This document shows positions 9,330 through 18,155 of a stretch of 64,000 nucleotides of DNA, piece by piece. Source of the DNA: Puniceicoccaceae bacterium K14 (GTDB lineage: Bacteria > Verrucomicrobiota > Verrucomicrobiia > Opitutales > Opitutaceae); NCBI GenBank assembly GCA_022538095.1, contig JAKYXN010000003.1, forward strand, positions 81,345 to 145,344, in the 5' to 3' direction. The position numbers were made by a program, and so were the translations under genes. The notes below the pieces were generated by a model. It saw nothing but the letters and a program-made list of their open reading frames with translations. It was not told the DNA's origin and ran no database searches. Within the stretch, counting starts at the first letter, position 1; every line of letters starts with the position of its first letter.

Positions 9330-9995
9330 ATGAAGATTGCGATGATTCCAGCCCGAATGGGAAGCCAAAGGCTTACGAAAAAGAATCTACAGAAGATTAA
9401 GGGAACAACATTGATATCCCATGCGATCCGGAAATGCGTGAAAGCTGGGTGCTTCGATGAAATATGGGTAAATTCGGAACATCCAGATTTTGGTGAAATC
9501 GCGCAAAGCGAAGGAGTTCATTTTCATCAGAGGCCGGCTAGTTTAGGAAATTCTGTTGCGACTAGTGAGCAATATGTGGCTGAGTTTTTGGAAAAGAATC
9601 GATGTGATACGCTTTTCCAAGTCCACAGTATTGCTCCTTTGTTAACCGCAGAGGACGTTGTTAAATTTGTTAAAAAAATGGAGTCGAGTTCTTTTGATAC
9701 TTTGCTTAGTTGTGATAATATTCAAATAGAATGCGTTTATGGGAGTAAGCCGGTGAATTTTAATTTCGACGAAAAATCTAATTCTCAAGATTTGGAACCT
9801 ATTCAACGGGTTAATTGGGCAATATCAGCATGGAAGAGAGGGCAATTTCTGGAAGCCTTTCGTAGTGGTAAATGTGCTACTTATAGTGGGGACGTTGGGT
9901 TTCATTCCTTGAGTACTTTAACTTCGCATATTATCAAAACGAAGGAAGACCTTCTTTTGGCCGAAAAACTCTTTGATTTAGTGTTCTCCGAGTGA
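9330..9995 (+). CDS. Acylneuraminate-type cytidylyltransferase (CMP-sugar synthetase)
   Basis: 221 residues. It opens with 'IPARMGSQRLTKKNL', the nucleotide-binding signature of CMP-sialic acid/CMP-Kdo type synthetases. 'GTTLISHAIRKC', 'IWVNSEH' and the 'RP' before 'SLGNSVATSEQ' follow as in the family. It should transfer CMP from CTP to a sugar acid. It is the first of three such genes in the island (others at 22843 and 31724), and they differ enough to suggest different sugars. The stop codon abuts the next gene, so the two are co-transcribed. The exact sugar is not determinable. Confidence 0.85.
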   Translation: MKIAMIPARMGSQRLTKKNLQKIKGTTLISHAIRKCVKAGCFDEIWVNSEHPDFGEIAQSEGVHFHQRPASLGNSVATSEQYVAEFLEKNRCDTLFQVHSIAPLLTAEDVVKFVKKMESSSFDTLLSCDNIQIECVYGSKPVNFNFDEKSNSQDLEPIQRVNWAISAWKRGQFLEAFRSGKCATYSGDVGFHSLSTLTSHIIKTKEDLLLAEKLFDLVFSE

Positions 9996-10589
9996 GTGCA
10001 AGATATGGTTAAAACAAGTTATTATTCGAATTTCTGTTCGGCTCTTCAGTCTGCTCTTTCATCTCTTGAGGTAACGACTTTGGATGGGAGTATTATCGAA
10101 CCCGACGATGGGTTAGTTCAGTTTTGCAAATTATCTGAATTGGTCGCGGCGTCAGGTGGGTGTCAATATATGTGTGGAAATGGAGCAAGTGCAGCGTTTG
10201 CGAATCATATGGCTTTAGATTGGACAAAAGCAGGTGGTATTAAAACGTATTCGTTTAGTGACTCCGCCATTCTAACTGCGGCAGCGAACGATTTAGGTTA
10301 TGACCAAATGCTGAGCGCTCCATTAGGTTGGTATTCGAAAAAAGGAGATCTGCTGGTCACTATTAGTTCTTCGGGAGATTCAGAAAACGTACTGAACGCT
10401 ATAGCAGTAGCACGGTCAATGGGACTCCAGGTGGTTACCTTAAGCGGTATGTCTTCCGGCAATAGATCGAGATTGCTTGGAGATTTAAATTTCTACATAC
10501 CAGGTAAGACTTATGGGATCGTTGAATCATCTCATCAAGTCTTGCTTCATGCGTGGTTGGATCGATTTTTGGATATACCGTATGAATAG
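9996..10589 (+). CDS. SIS-domain sugar-phosphate isomerase, GmhA-like
   Basis: 197 residues, the usual length for phosphoheptose isomerases. 'MCGNGASAAFANHMALDW' corresponds to the GmhA substrate loop, 'FSDSAILTAAANDLGYDQ' to the active-site segment and 'LLVTISSSGDSENVLNAI' to the SIS phosphosugar motif. The family converts ketose phosphates such as sedoheptulose 7-phosphate to aldose forms, or performs related isomerisations. The start is GTG at 9996, directly after the previous stop; ATG at 10005 is also possible. It lies in a tight run with a cytidylyltransferase upstream and two dehydrogenases downstream. Confidence 0.88.
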   Translation: MQDMVKTSYYSNFCSALQSALSSLEVTTLDGSIIEPDDGLVQFCKLSELVAASGGCQYMCGNGASAAFANHMALDWTKAGGIKTYSFSDSAILTAAANDLGYDQMLSAPLGWYSKKGDLLVTISSSGDSENVLNAIAVARSMGLQVVTLSGMSSGNRSRLLGDLNFYIPGKTYGIVESSHQVLLHAWLDRFLDIPYE

Positions 10590-10592
10590 ATT

Positions 10593-11399
10593 ATGAAGCT
10601 TTGGAAGAATACGAGTACTTTGGATTCACTCTGCGATAGTATTTTAAATACCGCGGAGCCATCGATAGCGGATATTGCTCTGATTGGCGGGAAGAAAATA
10701 GATTTGTCAACGCTTCCAAATTTAAAGGGAATATTTAAGTGTGGTGTGGGTACGGATAATGTGCCGTTTGAGGAATGCGAGAAACGAGGAATTGAAGTCG
10801 GTTTGCCTTCCGCTGATACTGCAGAAATAATATTTGAGGAAACTGCGACTTTTACAGTTTCGATGATATTTAGGATGCTGTATTCGGAAGTTGGGTCGAT
10901 TGATTCTTGGAGAAAAATGCAACGTACAATTGCGGCGAAGAAAAGCGTTTTGATCGTAGGTCTGGGGAACATTGGTCGCCGAGTTGCGGGAAAGCTTGAG
11001 GGAAGTGTTAATGTTCTTCATTTCGATCATTTGCAGGTAGAAAATACCTCTCTTGAGGAGCTAATGGGACAAGCGGATGTTGTCTCTATGCATATTCCGC
11101 TAACAAAGGATAATCGTTCCTTCTTTGATAAAGAGAAATTGTCTTGGTTGAAAGATGGTGCGGCGATTGTGAATACGGCGAGAGGTGCAATTGTTGACGA
11201 AGAAGCTTTGTTTCTGGAAATTCAATCAGGTCGTTTGCGTGCAGCGTTTGATGTTTTCTGGGAGGAGCCATACAAAGGGAAATTAGTGCAATTTGCAGAT
11301 GATCGGTTTTTCATGACCCCCCATGTCGCCAGTACAAGTAGGCAATTTCTTGAGGGCTTACTCAAGGATTTTAAGGAATTTGCAAAAAAAGTATGCTGA
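10593..11399 (+). CDS. D-isomer-specific 2-hydroxyacid dehydrogenase, short form
   Basis: NAD-dependent oxidoreductase. The Rossmann motif is 'VLIVGLGNIGRRVAGKL'. The catalytic region shows 'VSMHIPLTKDNRSFFDKE', 'AAIVNTARGAIVDEEAL' (Arg), 'DVFWEEP' (Glu) and 'MTPHVAS' (His), so all three catalytic residues are present. At 268 residues it is about 50 shorter than usual; the loss is in the N-terminal substrate domain. It overlaps the next gene by 7 bases. In this setting it may oxidise or reduce a hydroxy-sugar acid on the way to an activated sugar; the substrate is inference. Confidence 0.88.
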   Translation: MKLWKNTSTLDSLCDSILNTAEPSIADIALIGGKKIDLSTLPNLKGIFKCGVGTDNVPFEECEKRGIEVGLPSADTAEIIFEETATFTVSMIFRMLYSEVGSIDSWRKMQRTIAAKKSVLIVGLGNIGRRVAGKLEGSVNVLHFDHLQVENTSLEELMGQADVVSMHIPLTKDNRSFFDKEKLSWLKDGAAIVNTARGAIVDEEALFLEIQSGRLRAAFDVFWEEPYKGKLVQFADDRFFMTPHVASTSRQFLEGLLKDFKEFAKKVC

Positions 11400-12376
11400 A
11401 GGTTGCAATAATTGGATACGGTAAGATGGGGCGAATTCGCCACAAGCACTTAGTCGAGAGCGGTCGTGCTGAGGTGGTCTTGGTTTCTGATCAGCAGGAG
11501 GTGCCCGATGCTCCATGTAGGCAAGTCAGCGATGAGGGAGAGATATTCGATGACCCGTCAATAGACGCAGTGTTTGTTTGTACGCCGAACTACAGAATAC
11601 CGGAATTGGTTATCCGAGCTCTGAAAAATGGAAAACATGTTTTCTCTGAGAAGCCGCCAGCTAGAAATGCCGCAGAGATTGAAGAGGTTCGAATGGCTGA
11701 ACAGGCTGCGATTGGATGCAAGTTGATGTATGGTTTTAATCACCGTCACCATACCAGTATTCAGAAAATGAAAGAGATCATCGATTCTAAAGAGATGGGC
11801 AAGGTGCTTTGGATGCGTGGACGGTATGGAAAAGAAGTGGATGAGTCGTACTTTGATACATGGCGAGCAGACCCGAAACTGGCGGGCGCTGGTATTATGC
11901 TCGACCAGGGAATACACATGTTAGATTTGTTTTTGCATTTTTGCGGGGATTTTGACGAAGTGCATGCACTTGTATCCAACTTATTTTGGAAGATTGAAGG
12001 TGTTGAAGACAATGTATTCGCGATTATGAAGAATAGCGAGACGGGTGTATGCGCGTCTCTTCACTCCACGATGACTCAATGGAGGTACTTGTTCTCGTTA
12101 GAAGTTTTTCTTGAAGGTGGCGCTTTGATTCTTAATGGTCTGAAAACTTCCTCTGGGGTTTATGGTGAGGAAGATTTAGCTATCAAGAGAAATGCTCCAG
12201 ACGCTGACGGAAGTTTTGCAGGTGAGGAACACATTGTGTATGAAGTGGACAGCTCGTGGATGTCTGAGATCAATCATTTTTTAGATAGTATTGAAATGGA
12301 TACTCCTGTGGCATTCGGGAATTCAGAAGATGCGCTGCGTTTGATGAAAGTGATGGATAGGATTTATGGCAATTAG
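11393..12376 (+). CDS. Gfo/Idh/MocA-family sugar oxidoreductase
   Basis: 327 residues. The N-terminal dinucleotide fold is 'VAIIGYGKMGRIRHKHL'. The family signature 'GKHVFSEKPPARN' supplies the EKP lysine, and 'GAGIMLDQGIHMLDL' is the C-terminal active-site segment with the conserved Asp and His. Members oxidise or reduce hydroxyl groups of sugars and sugar nucleotides using NAD(P). It overlaps both neighbours (7 and 11 bases), so translation is coupled across the sugar module. A second member of the family lies at 23586 on the other strand. Confidence 0.92.
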   Translation: MLKVAIIGYGKMGRIRHKHLVESGRAEVVLVSDQQEVPDAPCRQVSDEGEIFDDPSIDAVFVCTPNYRIPELVIRALKNGKHVFSEKPPARNAAEIEEVRMAEQAAIGCKLMYGFNHRHHTSIQKMKEIIDSKEMGKVLWMRGRYGKEVDESYFDTWRADPKLAGAGIMLDQGIHMLDLFLHFCGDFDEVHALVSNLFWKIEGVEDNVFAIMKNSETGVCASLHSTMTQWRYLFSLEVFLEGGALILNGLKTSSGVYGEEDLAIKRNAPDADGSFAGEEHIVYEVDSSWMSEINHFLDSIEMDTPVAFGNSEDALRLMKVMDRIYGN

Positions 12377-14039
12377 CCCTTTGAGCCCAAGTAGTGAACC
12401 GACCCTTCACCCTTTAAAAAGAGTGTTGGTTTATTGTCCACATGTAGGAGGACATCGTCCCACTTATTGTTACCGCATTTGTCGGAGTCTAGTTAAACTA
12501 GGACACGATGTGTTTCTGTTCTTTATCGGACACGAGCAAAATAGTGTGTTACGCGTATTTTCTGAAGTCGAGTCCGAGTATCTAGAAGCACTAAAAGTGG
12601 AACCTCGCGTTACATGTATCCAAAAGTACGATTTATCAAAATTGTATTTGGATGAGTCGAATTTCATACAAAACTTACAAAGACAATTTAGAGTCGATGC
12701 TACGCTTTTAGTTAATGGTGACGTTGCTATCCCAATGCTTTTGAAAATGAATCGAGATGGCTCTCAAAAGTTTTTCGGCCGTACGGTAGGTTTGTTTATA
12801 AATTCAGAATGGGTGCATAATGATGGCGCTGACGTTAGCGCACTTCCTTTGAAGACCGTTTCTTATAGAAGTTTCTTTAGGCAAGTTGCGGAAGGGGAAT
12901 CTGTTTTGGATGGTGTTGTTGTGACTGACGATGTGTTAGCTTGCTCGTTTACGGATTCTTCACCAGTGTGCCGGCATTTGCCCGATATCATACTTCCTGA
13001 AAAGAATCCTATTGCTAGGGATAGTGGTGAGCCGTCTAAAGTAAAAGCTCTGGTCGATCATTTTGTAGAGCGAAATGTAGGTAAGCATTTGATATTTTTC
13101 TTTGGGGATTTGGAGAAACGAAAAGGATTCGACTTTTTATTGCGATTTTGTTCAGAGAATCAGAATACAATTCTTTTGAGAGTGGGACGGACTAAGCCTG
13201 GGTATTCGCCAGGGGGAATGGATGACGTTTCTCGTAAGTCTAGACTAGTAATCGAAGATCGGATACTGGAGATTGATGCATTCATAGATGATATTAAACT
13301 GATAGATTATTTCTTCAGTTTGGCAAAATTCGTGCCTTTGCCTTATGATAGATTTTTAAGAACAAGTGGATTGATGTTGGAGGCTGTTAGTCGGGGGTTG
13401 CCTGTTGTGGTGCCGGATGCGGGATTAATGTCGGTAAGGGTTAAGCAATATGGGTTAGGAGTGACCTATAAGTCCGGCAGCTATGAGGATTTTTCGACTG
13501 CTATGAGTCATATTATGGATACGAACATGGATTATTCAAGGCGTCTAAGTCGTTACGCGACTGCATTTTCGGAGAGCGTTATTGAGAAAACGATGAAATG
13601 GGCAGTGAACGCTAAAACTCCGGAAGCATTTAGAGCTGTTGCTGGTATGTTGAAGCCAAAAGAGGGGGATGAGATTGCATTGCGAAAAGAGCTTGTTTGC
13701 CATACATGGAATTGCCGTAACACCAAAAGGAAACTCGCTTTAAGCCGTTTCTTGGCAGTTGCCACTTCTATGCGAGTTGCAGTATTTGGCGGAGGTGCAT
13801 ATGCTCGTTGGTTGGAGACGATGACTGAGGCTAGAGATGACTTGCAAATAGTGGCGTTGTTAGACAACCGACCGGATCCAAATACATGTTTGTGGGGACT
13901 AAAGGCAGAGCTTGTTTCTACTTTTAAGCTGGAGGGTATAGGTGCGATTGTATTGGCTACGGAGGTATTTACGTCAGAAATGAGAGCGGATTGTTGGCGC
14001 TATTTTGGTAGCGCTGCAAACATAGTAAGTTTAAATTGA
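12366..14039 (+). CDS. GT4-like glycosyltransferase with C-terminal Rossmann-like domain
   Basis: 557 residues. Residues about 17-450 look like a GT-B glycosyltransferase: an N-terminal 'LVYCPHVGGHRPTYCYRI', a mid-protein 'IFFFGDLEKRKGFDFLL' and the acceptor/donor segment 'GLMLEAVSRGLPVVVPDAG'. Residues about 465-557 add a nucleotide-binding-like fold opening with 'VAVFGGGAYARWL', which resembles the N-terminal half of PglD-type or CoA-binding proteins. The glycosyltransferase at 28929 has a similar C-terminal extension. It overlaps the upstream oxidoreductase by 11 bases. The sugar donor is unknown. Confidence 0.8.
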   Translation: MAISPLSPSSEPTLHPLKRVLVYCPHVGGHRPTYCYRICRSLVKLGHDVFLFFIGHEQNSVLRVFSEVESEYLEALKVEPRVTCIQKYDLSKLYLDESNFIQNLQRQFRVDATLLVNGDVAIPMLLKMNRDGSQKFFGRTVGLFINSEWVHNDGADVSALPLKTVSYRSFFRQVAEGESVLDGVVVTDDVLACSFTDSSPVCRHLPDIILPEKNPIARDSGEPSKVKALVDHFVERNVGKHLIFFFGDLEKRKGFDFLLRFCSENQNTILLRVGRTKPGYSPGGMDDVSRKSRLVIEDRILEIDAFIDDIKLIDYFFSLAKFVPLPYDRFLRTSGLMLEAVSRGLPVVVPDAGLMSVRVKQYGLGVTYKSGSYEDFSTAMSHIMDTNMDYSRRLSRYATAFSESVIEKTMKWAVNAKTPEAFRAVAGMLKPKEGDEIALRKELVCHTWNCRNTKRKLALSRFLAVATSMRVAVFGGGAYARWLETMTEARDDLQIVALLDNRPDPNTCLWGLKAELVSTFKLEGIGAIVLATEVFTSEMRADCWRYFGSAANIVSLN

Positions 14040-14060
14040 GGTAGGGTAGATCGTAAAGAT

Positions 14061-14942
14061 ATGAGGACTCGAGAAATTGTCAGTTTAGGTATCGGCAGGG
14101 ATTACGTACGTTGTGCGGTGGCTTGCCTAAAGTCCTGTCGAAATCAGATTTCTGATGATGTGAGCTTTCGCCTTTACTATGGGAATGCAGATCCGAGCGT
14201 CTTTGAAATTCCAGATTGGTTAGAGCTTGAATGTATAGATAATTTGATTTTTCAAAAACTTACGCGACAGGATTTGTCGATGCGACCAACATTTGCTAGA
14301 GAATTTAAACATGTGCCTTTGACTCATCCCGCGAGTCGGGAAAGCGATGTTCTTTTCTTGGATGCGGATGTGTACGCTTTTGGAAATCCGTTCGATGACT
14401 TTTTTAAAAAAATAGAAGATGGCTCTGCCATATTGTTTGCTAAGGATAAGAAGGCTTTTCCAATCTATAGGAATCTTAGGCATGAGTTTGACCTCAATTT
14501 GGTCGAAGAGGGTAATAGACTTGGTTATACGCTGTCTAATTTGTCACCAAATACTGGAGTTATGGGCAGGGCTGCAGATGAGTATGGGTGGGCCTTTGCG
14601 GACAGAGCGGCTGAGCTTATGGCAAAGCGTATATTGACGCCCTTTCCGGACACCGATTATTTTAACGATGAACCTTATTTTTCAGTAGCGTTTCAGCTCG
14701 AGGTTTCAGGTAAAGGTAGGGGATTTATCGATATATCGACTAAAGACTATATTCATACGCATAAAAAAGGGGTATTGAAAAACCAGGATAGTGATGCTCC
14801 AAGCGTGTATTGGGGGCAGCAAGATGTGCTGCATGAAAAACCCAAGTTGATACACTTTATAGGTTTTCGACAGTTTCCTTGTTACCTTTCGCGGGTGGAG
14901 CGGGATGTTCCTTTTGTTTCTTCGGGAGAGCGCTATTCATGA
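14061..14942 (+). CDS. Putative GT-A-type glycosyltransferase
   Basis: 293 residues. The segment 'SDVLFLDADVYAFGNP' carries a DxD metal/nucleotide-sugar motif in the position seen in GT8-like enzymes. 'LSPNTGVMG' and 'YFNDEPYFSVAF' resemble the acceptor-side motifs of that fold, and 'KLIHFIG' near the C-terminus matches the terminal His-containing motif of GT8 families. No signal peptide or membrane span is present, so it acts in the cytosol. Its stop overlaps the next ATG as ATGA. The family placement is by motif only. Confidence 0.7.
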   Translation: MRTREIVSLGIGRDYVRCAVACLKSCRNQISDDVSFRLYYGNADPSVFEIPDWLELECIDNLIFQKLTRQDLSMRPTFAREFKHVPLTHPASRESDVLFLDADVYAFGNPFDDFFKKIEDGSAILFAKDKKAFPIYRNLRHEFDLNLVEEGNRLGYTLSNLSPNTGVMGRAADEYGWAFADRAAELMAKRILTPFPDTDYFNDEPYFSVAFQLEVSGKGRGFIDISTKDYIHTHKKGVLKNQDSDAPSVYWGQQDVLHEKPKLIHFIGFRQFPCYLSRVERDVPFVSSGERYS

Positions 14943-15823
14943 AGGTTTGGGAAGATGATTTTCCGTTGAGCGAACGCTTTATAGCTGTGCTGCGATATCG
15001 GCGAGCACATAAAGAATTCTTTGAGAGGCCGTACTGGGGACGTAATACGATTTCGGGTAAGTATGGCTTGGTGCGTCGAAAAGGGTATCACGGAAGATTG
15101 GGGGATTTGACCGCCAAACATACAGGGAAGCGTTGCTTTATAGTAGCCAACGGGCCTAGCTTGGCTCAGTTAGATCTAGCAAAATTGAGGTCTGAAGTGG
15201 TGATAGCTTCAAACGGAGCCTATAAGATCTTCAATGAATTAGGATTCTCTCCTACCTACTATACGATGGAGGATGCTCGCCAGATAGAGGATAGGAGAAA
15301 AGCGTTGCCTGAGGTTAGAGGCTCGACTCGAATTTTTCCTTTGAGAAGCTCATATTGTATTAAACCTCGTGAAGATACAATATTCTGTAATTTGGAGAAA
15401 GAGAGCTATCCGTCTCATAGAAGATATAGGGAATTGTATCCATTATTTTCAGAAGATTTTGCGTCCACGGTTTATCTAGGGTCTACAGTGACGTACTTTA
15501 ATCTACAATTGGCGTTTCACCTAGGATGTGATTCTGTGTATCTCATTGGGTTGGATCACGACTATGGAGAGGTCGTTGAAAAGCTCCCTCCTGGTAAGGT
15601 TAAAATTACGCCCGAAGTGTACGAGATGATAAAAGATTCACATTTTGCGCCTGGGTACCATAAAATCGGAGGTTATATAGGTGTTCCTTATGTTAAATAC
15701 CAGGAACAAGCTTTCAAAAAAGCTAAAAGTGTTTTTGCGATGAGGGGCCGCAAAGTGTACAATGCCAGTGCTCATTCAAAATTAGATGTATTCGAACGCG
15801 TAGACTACGCGTCCCTTTTCTGA
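14939..15823 (+). CDS. DUF115/Maf-type (MptE-like) protein, putative protein glycosyltransferase
   Basis: About 294 residues from the ATG that overlaps the previous stop as ATGA; an ATG at 14879 would force a 64-base overlap. The core 'GKRCFIVANGPSLAQLDLAK', 'SNGAYKIF', 'STVYLGSTVTYFNLQLAFHLG' and 'VYLIGLDHDYGE' is the DUF115 (PF01973) fold found in motility accessory factors that add nonulosonates to flagellin. It is closely similar across its length to the gene at 27904. The family also includes archaeal 6-hydroxymethylpterin pyrophosphokinase, but the glycan context favours glycosylation. It overlaps the downstream GT4 gene. Confidence 0.82.
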   Translation: MKVWEDDFPLSERFIAVLRYRRAHKEFFERPYWGRNTISGKYGLVRRKGYHGRLGDLTAKHTGKRCFIVANGPSLAQLDLAKLRSEVVIASNGAYKIFNELGFSPTYYTMEDARQIEDRRKALPEVRGSTRIFPLRSSYCIKPREDTIFCNLEKESYPSHRRYRELYPLFSEDFASTVYLGSTVTYFNLQLAFHLGCDSVYLIGLDHDYGEVVEKLPPGKVKITPEVYEMIKDSHFAPGYHKIGGYIGVPYVKYQEQAFKKAKSVFAMRGRKVYNASAHSKLDVFERVDYASLF

Positions 15824-17091
15824 TGAAGGTTCTCCACATTAGCCACAATTTGAGAGGTGGAGCTGGGAAGAATCTTCGCCGTCATCATGAATCTCTATTG
15901 GATTGTGGCATTGATAGTCGAATCTTGATTGGAGAAAAATGGGAGGAATCAAGTCGTATCCGATCATTGATTACTCATGGTTGGCGGAGTCCGTTTGGCG
16001 AAAACCTTTCGGAGAAAATGGGAAACAGGCTTTTGCCAATGATTGGAGATAATCCTTTTCTCAATCGCCGGTTTTTAGAATTAGAGAAGCACCCTTGGGT
16101 TGAGTGGGCAGATATCGTGGAGATTCGACAGGTCCATTCTGGGGGTAAACGTCCTTATCTTCCTTTGGGAATTATCGGGAAGATCGCACGCAGAAAGCCG
16201 TTGGTTTGGCGTCTTTCCGATATGTGGGCATTTACGGGGTACTGCTCCTATTCATATGAATGCGAGCGTTGGCAATCGGGTTGTGGCTCTTGTCCGCAAC
16301 TATCAGAGGGAGGGCGTTTTAGAGCAGAACTTAAGATTCCAGAGAAGGATAGTAGTCGATACCAGTGGAATCGAAAACGAAAGGCGTATTCATCTTTTCC
16401 ACTAACAGTAGTCAGCCCTTCGCGTTGGATGGATTCGATGGTTGGAAGGAGTTTCTTAGGCGAACAGAAAAGGCGAATCATTCCCATCGGAGTAGAGGAG
16501 GGAGTGTATCGACAAAATCGAGAAGCATGCCGCAAGAGACTTGGTCTAGAAGATGATTCGATTGCATTATTGGCAATCTTACCGAATCCGAATAACCACC
16601 GCAAAGGCTATGATTTGGCAATCAAAGTTGTGAAGCTGCTAGAGCAGGCCAGCGATAAGCTTAGGCTCGTAGTTGTATCTTCAAAGCCAATTGATTGTTC
16701 CTTTACGACTCTGCCGGTTATAGAGGCTGGCTTTCGGTCCAGTGACGAATCGTTGGCTGAGGTGTATGCAGCTTGTGACATTTTGTTGTTTACTTCTAGA
16801 GCTGACAATAGCTCTCAGGCTTTGGTAGAAGCGGGGATGTCGGGATTGGCAGTAGCGGCTTTTGATGTAGCTGGAAACCCAGAGTATCTGAGCAAAGGAT
16901 GTAAGGAAAGGATGGCACCTGCAGAGAATGTCGAGGCTATGTCAGCATTGATAAGAGAAATGGTATCCAATCCAGAATCACTGCGAAAACTGCAGGAGGA
17001 ATCGCGTCATGAAATCCGAGAAAGATTTGGTCAAAAACGACAGACATCAGCTTTTGTTTCCCTTTATTCTGAATTGAGTTTACCGGGTTGA
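15823..17091 (+). CDS. GT4-family glycosyltransferase
   Basis: 422 residues. The N-terminus 'ISHNLRGGAGKNLRRHHESL' is the acceptor-side opening of many GT4 enzymes. 'VVSPSRWMDSMVGRS' and 'RIIPIGVEEGVYR' are typical mid-protein motifs. 'LLFTSRADNSSQALVEAGMSG' holds the donor-binding region. A Cys-rich loop (about residues 145-165, four Cys) matches the WcaC/WbcA-like subset. The start overlaps the previous stop as TGATG. A DUF115 gene followed by a GT4 gene is repeated, in mirror orientation, at 28785-26864. Confidence 0.9.
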   Translation: MKVLHISHNLRGGAGKNLRRHHESLLDCGIDSRILIGEKWEESSRIRSLITHGWRSPFGENLSEKMGNRLLPMIGDNPFLNRRFLELEKHPWVEWADIVEIRQVHSGGKRPYLPLGIIGKIARRKPLVWRLSDMWAFTGYCSYSYECERWQSGCGSCPQLSEGGRFRAELKIPEKDSSRYQWNRKRKAYSSFPLTVVSPSRWMDSMVGRSFLGEQKRRIIPIGVEEGVYRQNREACRKRLGLEDDSIALLAILPNPNNHRKGYDLAIKVVKLLEQASDKLRLVVVSSKPIDCSFTTLPVIEAGFRSSDESLAEVYAACDILLFTSRADNSSQALVEAGMSGLAVAAFDVAGNPEYLSKGCKERMAPAENVEAMSALIREMVSNPESLRKLQEESRHEIRERFGQKRQTSAFVSLYSELSLPG

Positions 17092-17129
17092 TTGTTTGAG
17101 AAAATTCTGAAGCACGATAGCGTTATATT

Positions 17130-18155
17130 ATGGGACGATTTGAGATCAGTTATGAAGAGGCTTTGAGGAATCGAAAGCAGAATAAGTACTCACATTGGGG
17201 GTATTACAAAAAGACAGATTTTGAGGATACTTCAGGATTGTATGCGGGCCAGCGATTGCGTGCGAATAAACTCTTTGAACCAAAACTTTTTGACGCAGTG
17301 AAATTGCCCCGAGATGGAAATTTTTTTGCAATGGGTTCCTGTTTCGCTCGAGAAGTAGAGTATGCTCTTATTCAAAAAGGAGTAGAATTTTTGAGTGTAC
17401 CAACGGTATTTAGAAATGAGGACCCAAATCCACTGTCCGGTTCGAGTTCACCCGCGAATACTTTTGTTACAAAGTATAATGTGTTTTCTGTATTGAATGC
17501 ATTTAGGTGGGCATTTGAAGATCCGTCACCTTATCCACAGAATGCTCTGATAAAGACTTCTGAAGGAACGTATGTTGATTTGCATTCCCATACGACACTA
17601 AGCGATTTGCCTTTGAATTCTGCTATTGAACGTAGGTGTAAAGTGGATGCGTATGTGAGACGAGCAATGGAAGCGGATGTGGTAATATTGACATTCGGGT
17701 TTTGCGAACTTTGGTGGGATAGGGAAATTGAGGCGTATTTGAATATTCCGCCTAATGGGAGGATTGCAAAAACGTATCCTGGTAGGTTTACTTTTCGCCT
17801 GCCAGAATTTGAAGAATTAGTATCCGCCTTGGATGAGCTTCATGGATTGTTTGCTGAGCACGGGAAACCGGGTGTTCAAATAGTCTGTACGGTTTCACCT
17901 GTATCGCTCAGCAATACTTTTCGAAAGGAAGATGTCGTTATTGCTAATTGTTTTTCAAAATCTCTAAACCGCGTGGGTGTGGAGTATTGGAAAAATAAAT
18001 ATGACAATGTTCATTACTTCCCGAGTTATGAAATCGTTACTTGTTCCGAAGTTGCAACAGCTTGGAAGGATGATAGGCGTCACCCGAGCGATGAGGTTAT
18101 TGCTTCTGTTGTGAAGTCGTTTGAGGCTAATTATTTTGACAAAGTTACGACGTAA
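17130..18155 (+). CDS. GSCFA-domain protein (SGNH-hydrolase-like)
   Basis: 341 residues. 'NFFAMGSCFAREVEYAL' gives the family its name and carries the Ser of the SGNH-like hydrolase fold. 'VVILTFGFCELWWD' corresponds to the Gly/Asn blocks, and 'RRHPSDEVIASVVKSF' near the end supplies the expected Asp/His region. Members are found in surface-glycan clusters and may remove or transfer acyl groups on sugars; activity is not proven for this family. The stop directly abuts the stop of the convergent sulfotransferase with no bases between. Confidence 0.85.
   Translation: MGRFEISYEEALRNRKQNKYSHWGYYKKTDFEDTSGLYAGQRLRANKLFEPKLFDAVKLPRDGNFFAMGSCFAREVEYALIQKGVEFLSVPTVFRNEDPNPLSGSSSPANTFVTKYNVFSVLNAFRWAFEDPSPYPQNALIKTSEGTYVDLHSHTTLSDLPLNSAIERRCKVDAYVRRAMEADVVILTFGFCELWWDREIEAYLNIPPNGRIAKTYPGRFTFRLPEFEELVSALDELHGLFAEHGKPGVQIVCTVSPVSLSNTFRKEDVVIANCFSKSLNRVGVEYWKNKYDNVHYFPSYEIVTCSEVATAWKDDRRHPSDEVIASVVKSFEANYFDKVTT

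Noticed and set aside
10547..11030. Minus-strand frames opposite the 2-hydroxyacid dehydrogenase
   Set aside because: They are opposite a gene with intact catalytic motifs and lack any recognisable domain.
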